From Giesbergeria sp. (lineage in GTDB: Bacteria > Pseudomonadota > Gammaproteobacteria > Burkholderiales > Burkholderiaceae_C): a DNA stretch of 8,217 bases. This document shows positions 6,003 through 8,217 of the stretch, one piece after another. The DNA lies in NCBI GenBank assembly GCA_030690515.1, contig JAUYGP010000648.1, positions 1 to 8,217 on the forward strand, in the 5' to 3' direction. Below the pieces are notes generated by a model that saw only the letters and a program-made list of their open reading frames with translations, ran no database searches and had not been told where the DNA came from. Position 1 is the stretch's first letter. Each line of letters begins with the position of its first letter. Both the position numbers and the translations under genes were made by a program.

Positions 6003-6815
6003 ATGAGCGTGCTGCCGCAGTCTTCCCCTGGTGCCGAAGCCGTGGTCCGCATCGAAGGGCTGTGGTCCGTCTTTGGCAAGGGCAGCGAAGCCTTTGCCGT
6101 GCACCAGGACCTTGATCTCACGGTGCACCGCGGCGAGATGCTGGCGCTGGTGGGGGGCTCTGGCACCGGCAAGACGGTGCTGCTGCGCCAGATGCTGGGC
6201 TTGTTGCACCCGGCGCGTGGCAGCGTCACGGTGCTGGGCCGCCCGGCCAATGAAATGGGCGGCGAGGGTGCGGCCAGCCGCGTGGGCATGCTGTTCCAGC
6301 ATGGCGCGCTGTATTCTGCGTTCAACGTGCTGGACAACATCGCCTTTGCCCTCAAGGAGCTGGGCTCGCTGCCCGCCGATCTGGTGCGCGATGCCGCCAT
6401 GGTCAAGCTGCAGATGGTCGGCCTCAAGCCCGAGCACGCCATGCGCATGCCGGCCGATCTTTCAGGTGGGATGATCAAGCGCGTGGCGCTGGCGCGCGCG
6501 CTCATCATGGATCCGCCGCTGCTGCTGCTCGATGAGCCCACCGCCGGTCTCGACCCCCATGGCGCCGACGAATTCTGTGCGCTGGTGCGCGAATTGCACG
6601 CCGCGCTGGGTGTGACCATGGTGATGGTCACGCACGATCTGGACACGTTGTTTGCCCTGGCCACGCGCGTGGCCGTGCTGGCCGACAAGAAAGTCATTGT
6701 TTCTGCATCCCCGCAAGAGGTGGTGAACTTCGATCACCCCTTTGTGCAGCAATTCTTCCAGGGCGAGCGCGGACGCCGCGCCATGGCCCCTCCCAACGCC
6801 GTCAAGGAGCGCTGA
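6003..6815 (+). CDS. MlaF-type lipid ABC transporter ATPase
   Basis: A 270-residue ABC ATPase that would power the adjacent MlaE-type permease from the cytoplasmic side. All nucleotide-binding elements are intact: Walker A GGSGTGKT (51-58), Q-loop Gln99 in GMLFQHGALYSAFNVLDNIA, signature LSGGM (153-157) followed by IKRVALARAL, Walker B LLLLDE (173-178) and switch His211 in VTHD. The FQHGALYSAFNVLDN sequence and LSGGM with Met, instead of the common LSGGQ, are characteristic of the MlaF/MceL subfamily. The C-terminal stretch after about residue 240 (FDHPFVQQFFQGERGRR) is also typical of Mla ATPases. It starts 3 bp after the permease stop, and its TGA overlaps the next ATG by one base. Confidence 0.94.
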   Translation: MSVLPQSSPGAEAVVRIEGLWSVFGKGSEAFAVHQDLDLTVHRGEMLALVGGSGTGKTVLLRQMLGLLHPARGSVTVLGRPANEMGGEGAASRVGMLFQHGALYSAFNVLDNIAFALKELGSLPADLVRDAAMVKLQMVGLKPEHAMRMPADLSGGMIKRVALARALIMDPPLLLLDEPTAGLDPHGADEFCALVRELHAALGVTMVMVTHDLDTLFALATRVAVLADKKVIVSASPQEVVNFDHPFVQQFFQGERGRRAMAPPNAVKER

Positions 6816-7801
6816 TGGAAAACAAGTCACATGCATTCGCCGCAGGCATTTTTGTGTTGGTCGTCACCGCCCTGGTCATTGGCCTGGCCGTCTGGCTCAC
6901 CCGCGACAGCGGCAGCTACCAGACCTATGAACTCTCCAGCCGCGATGGCGTCAGCGGCCTGCAACCCCAGGCCACCGTGCGCTACAAGGGCGTGTCGGTG
7001 GGCAAGGTCACGCACATCGGTTTCGACAGCCAGACCAATGGCAATGTACTGATCCGCATTGCCGTGAGCGTCGATGCGCCCATCACCCCCACCACCTTTG
7101 CCGTGCTCGGCTACCAGGGCGTGACCGGCCTGGCGTATGTGCTGCTCGACGATTCCGGTGAAAGCTATCCACCCCTGCCACCGGGGCCGAGCGGCCTGCC
7201 CCGCCTGCCCTTGCGCAACTCGCCTTTCAGCCAGTTGTCGGAGCAGGGCCCAGCCATCCTGAACCAGGTGCAGGAGGCCACCACGCGCATCAACCAGCTG
7301 CTGGCCGAGGACAACCAGCGCTTGCTGCGCGAGGCCCTGGCCAACATCGGCCAGGCTGCAGGCAGCGTCAACACCCTGAGCCAGCGGCTGGACCGCACCG
7401 TGACCCTGCGCCTTGATCCCGCCCTGGCCGCGTTGCCCCCGCTGGCCCATGACGCCAGCCTTGCGCTGCAATCGCTCCAGAAGGCGGGCAACCAGGTCTC
7501 CACCATGGCCCTGGAAATGGACCAGACGGCCAAGCGCCTGAACGCGCCTGACGGCGCCATGGACCAGGCCAGCCGCAGTGCCCAATCGCTGGCGCAGGCT
7601 GTCGATCGCTTTGGCACCACCACATTACCCCGCATGGAGCGCGCCGCTGACGAAACCGCGCGCGCGGCGCGCATGGTCGGGCGCGCCGCTGCCGGAGTGA
7701 GTGACAACCCGCAGGGCTTTTTGTACGGTCCCGGCCGGGGTCAGCCTGGGCCGGGCGAGACCGGCTTTACCCCGCCCCTGGCCCAGCCTGCAGGACAATG
7801 A
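6815..7801 (+). CDS. MCE-domain protein (MlaD-like), inner-membrane anchored
   Basis: A 328-residue MCE-family protein, the periplasmic lipid-binding component of the transporter. It has a short N-terminus, one membrane anchor at about residues 9-29, and a single MCE domain at about 38-115 (RYKGVSVGKVTHIGFD, then VLGYQGVTGLAYVLLDD). A long Gln/Ala/Leu-rich helical region of roughly 200 residues follows (from about 137) and may form a coiled-coil or tunnel-like extension. The tail DNPQGFLYGPGRGQPGPGE is a recurring ending in this group. It is longer than E. coli MlaD (about 180 residues) and shorter than the multi-domain PqiB/YebT proteins. A strong AAGGAG lies six bases before the ATG, inside the ATPase gene, and the start overlaps the ATPase stop (TGATG). 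MCE proteins usually assemble as hexamers; that is family knowledge. Confidence 0.92.
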   Translation: MENKSHAFAAGIFVLVVTALVIGLAVWLTRDSGSYQTYELSSRDGVSGLQPQATVRYKGVSVGKVTHIGFDSQTNGNVLIRIAVSVDAPITPTTFAVLGYQGVTGLAYVLLDDSGESYPPLPPGPSGLPRLPLRNSPFSQLSEQGPAILNQVQEATTRINQLLAEDNQRLLREALANIGQAAGSVNTLSQRLDRTVTLRLDPALAALPPLAHDASLALQSLQKAGNQVSTMALEMDQTAKRLNAPDGAMDQASRSAQSLAQAVDRFGTTTLPRMERAADETARAARMVGRAAAGVSDNPQGFLYGPGRGQPGPGETGFTPPLAQPAGQ

Positions 7802-7803
7802 AC

Positions 7804-8217
7804 ATGAATACTCCTAAAGTAATAGCTAATAACGCTTTGTGGACGGGCGCTACAGCCGTTTTTTCCATAATTGTTCTGGTGGGTTGTTCGGCCCTGCCTG
7901 CTGCGCCTGAACGCCCGGTGCTGTACGACTTTGGCCCGGGGTTGCAAGACCCTGCCCCTGCGCAGCCGCAGGCCGCGCTGCCGCCCCTGGCGCTGGCCAC
8001 GGTGGACAGCGCCGGGTTGCCCGAAGGCAGCACCGCCGTGCACTACCGCCTGGCCTACGCGGATGCCCAGCAACTGCGCCCCTACCAGGCTGCCCGCTGG
8101 AGCCAGCCACCCATCCAGCTGGTACGCCAGAGCCTGCAGGCCCGCCTGGGCCAACGCCGCCCCGTCATCGGCGTGGCGGGGGCGCTGGCTGGCGCACGCG
8201 CCAACGGCCAGCCCCCG
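7804..8217 (+). CDS. ABC-transport auxiliary lipoprotein, N-terminal part (cut by window edge)
   Basis: An open frame of 138 codons with no stop before the right edge. It begins MNTPKVIANNALWTGATAVF and runs on through SIIVLVGC. LVGC is a lipobox, so it should be cleaved and lipidated at Cys28 (counting from 7804). The mature start SALPAAPERPVLYDFGPG, then TVDSAGLPEGSTAVHYRLAYADAQQLRPYQAARW, is typical of the ABC-type transport auxiliary lipoprotein family (PqiC/YmbA-like, ABC_trans_aux). Its place right after the MCE gene supports this. Two starts are possible: ATG 7798, overlapping the MCE stop as ATGA, and ATG 7804, which lies 8 bases after AGGA and is preferred. The first 20 or so codons are unusual: they are AT-rich, use the rare ATA codon, and lie inside a palindromic repeat (7814-7864). 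From codon 28 on, base use matches the neighbours. Confidence 0.85.
   Translation, partial: MNTPKVIANNALWTGATAVFSIIVLVGCSALPAAPERPVLYDFGPGLQDPAPAQPQAALPPLALATVDSAGLPEGSTAVHYRLAYADAQQLRPYQAARWSQPPIQLVRQSLQARLGQRRPVIGVAGALAGARANGQPP
7814..7864. repeat. Degenerate palindromic dispersed repeat, copy B (inside the lipoprotein signal-peptide codons)
   Basis: This block aligns to copy A (4740-4790) without gaps: AATAGC...AACGC, an 11-base variable centre, GCGCTACA, and a terminal T-run. It is AT-rich at its ends against GC-rich flanks. Read on the minus strand, TAGCGC and GCGTTA pair over six positions with one G-T wobble across the centre. Unlike copy A it is in coding sequence: it covers roughly codons 4-20 of the lipoprotein gene and keeps the frame open. 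Confidence 0.6.

Noticed and set aside
5025..6437. A 470-codon minus-strand open frame opposite the mlaE- and mlaF-like genes.
   Set aside because: Its composition is low-complexity His/Gln/Arg-rich, it crosses the boundary between two well-supported plus-strand genes, and it has no ribosome-binding site or motif. It is an antisense shadow.
6827..7585. A 252-codon minus-strand open frame opposite the MCE gene.
   Set aside because: No family motif is visible and the composition is Gly/Gln/Ala-rich. The plus-strand MCE protein is well supported by its anchor, MCE domain and operon context.

Overview
The window looks like a stretch of a high-GC betaproteobacterial chromosome, most likely a member of the Burkholderiales/Comamonadaceae (Acidovorax, Comamonas, Delftia and relatives). 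That placement is an inference. It rests on the GC-rich coding style, the mix of gene families, and two copies of a degenerate AACGC...GCGCTA palindrome that resembles a dispersed intergenic repeat I remember from that family. No RNA genes, CRISPR arrays, insertion sequences or phage genes were seen.

Left part (1-1810, minus strand): a polar amino-acid ABC uptake operon, read right to left as substrate-binding protein, permease, then ATPase. The ATPase runs off the left edge. The leader of this operon (1811-1985) has a TATAAT box followed at once by a 10-bp hairpin and a T-run, so it may be an attenuated leader, or simply the terminator of the gene upstream.

Middle part (1986-4658, minus strand): a TauE/SafE-type membrane permease and a GMC-family FAD-dependent alcohol/choline dehydrogenase-like enzyme. 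They are separated by 243 bp that hold two tandem intrinsic terminators, so they are probably separate transcription units.

Right part (4875-8217, plus strand): a tightly packed MCE/Mla-type lipid-transport operon. Its order is MlaE-like permease with an N-terminal STAS-like domain, MlaF-like ATPase, single-MCE-domain anchored protein (MlaD-like), and an ABC-transport auxiliary lipoprotein cut by the right edge. The genes are 3 bp apart or overlap by 1-4 bp. The proteins would form an envelope machine moving lipids or other hydrophobic molecules between the inner and outer membranes. One copy of the palindromic repeat lies in the intergenic region before this operon, where it may supply the promoter. 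The other lies inside the coding sequence for the lipoprotein signal peptide, which is the most unusual thing in the window.

Overall this is mostly ordinary chromosome. No new multi-gene system is evident. The points worth a second look are the repeat that became a signal peptide, the leader of the amino-acid transporter, and the tandem terminators.
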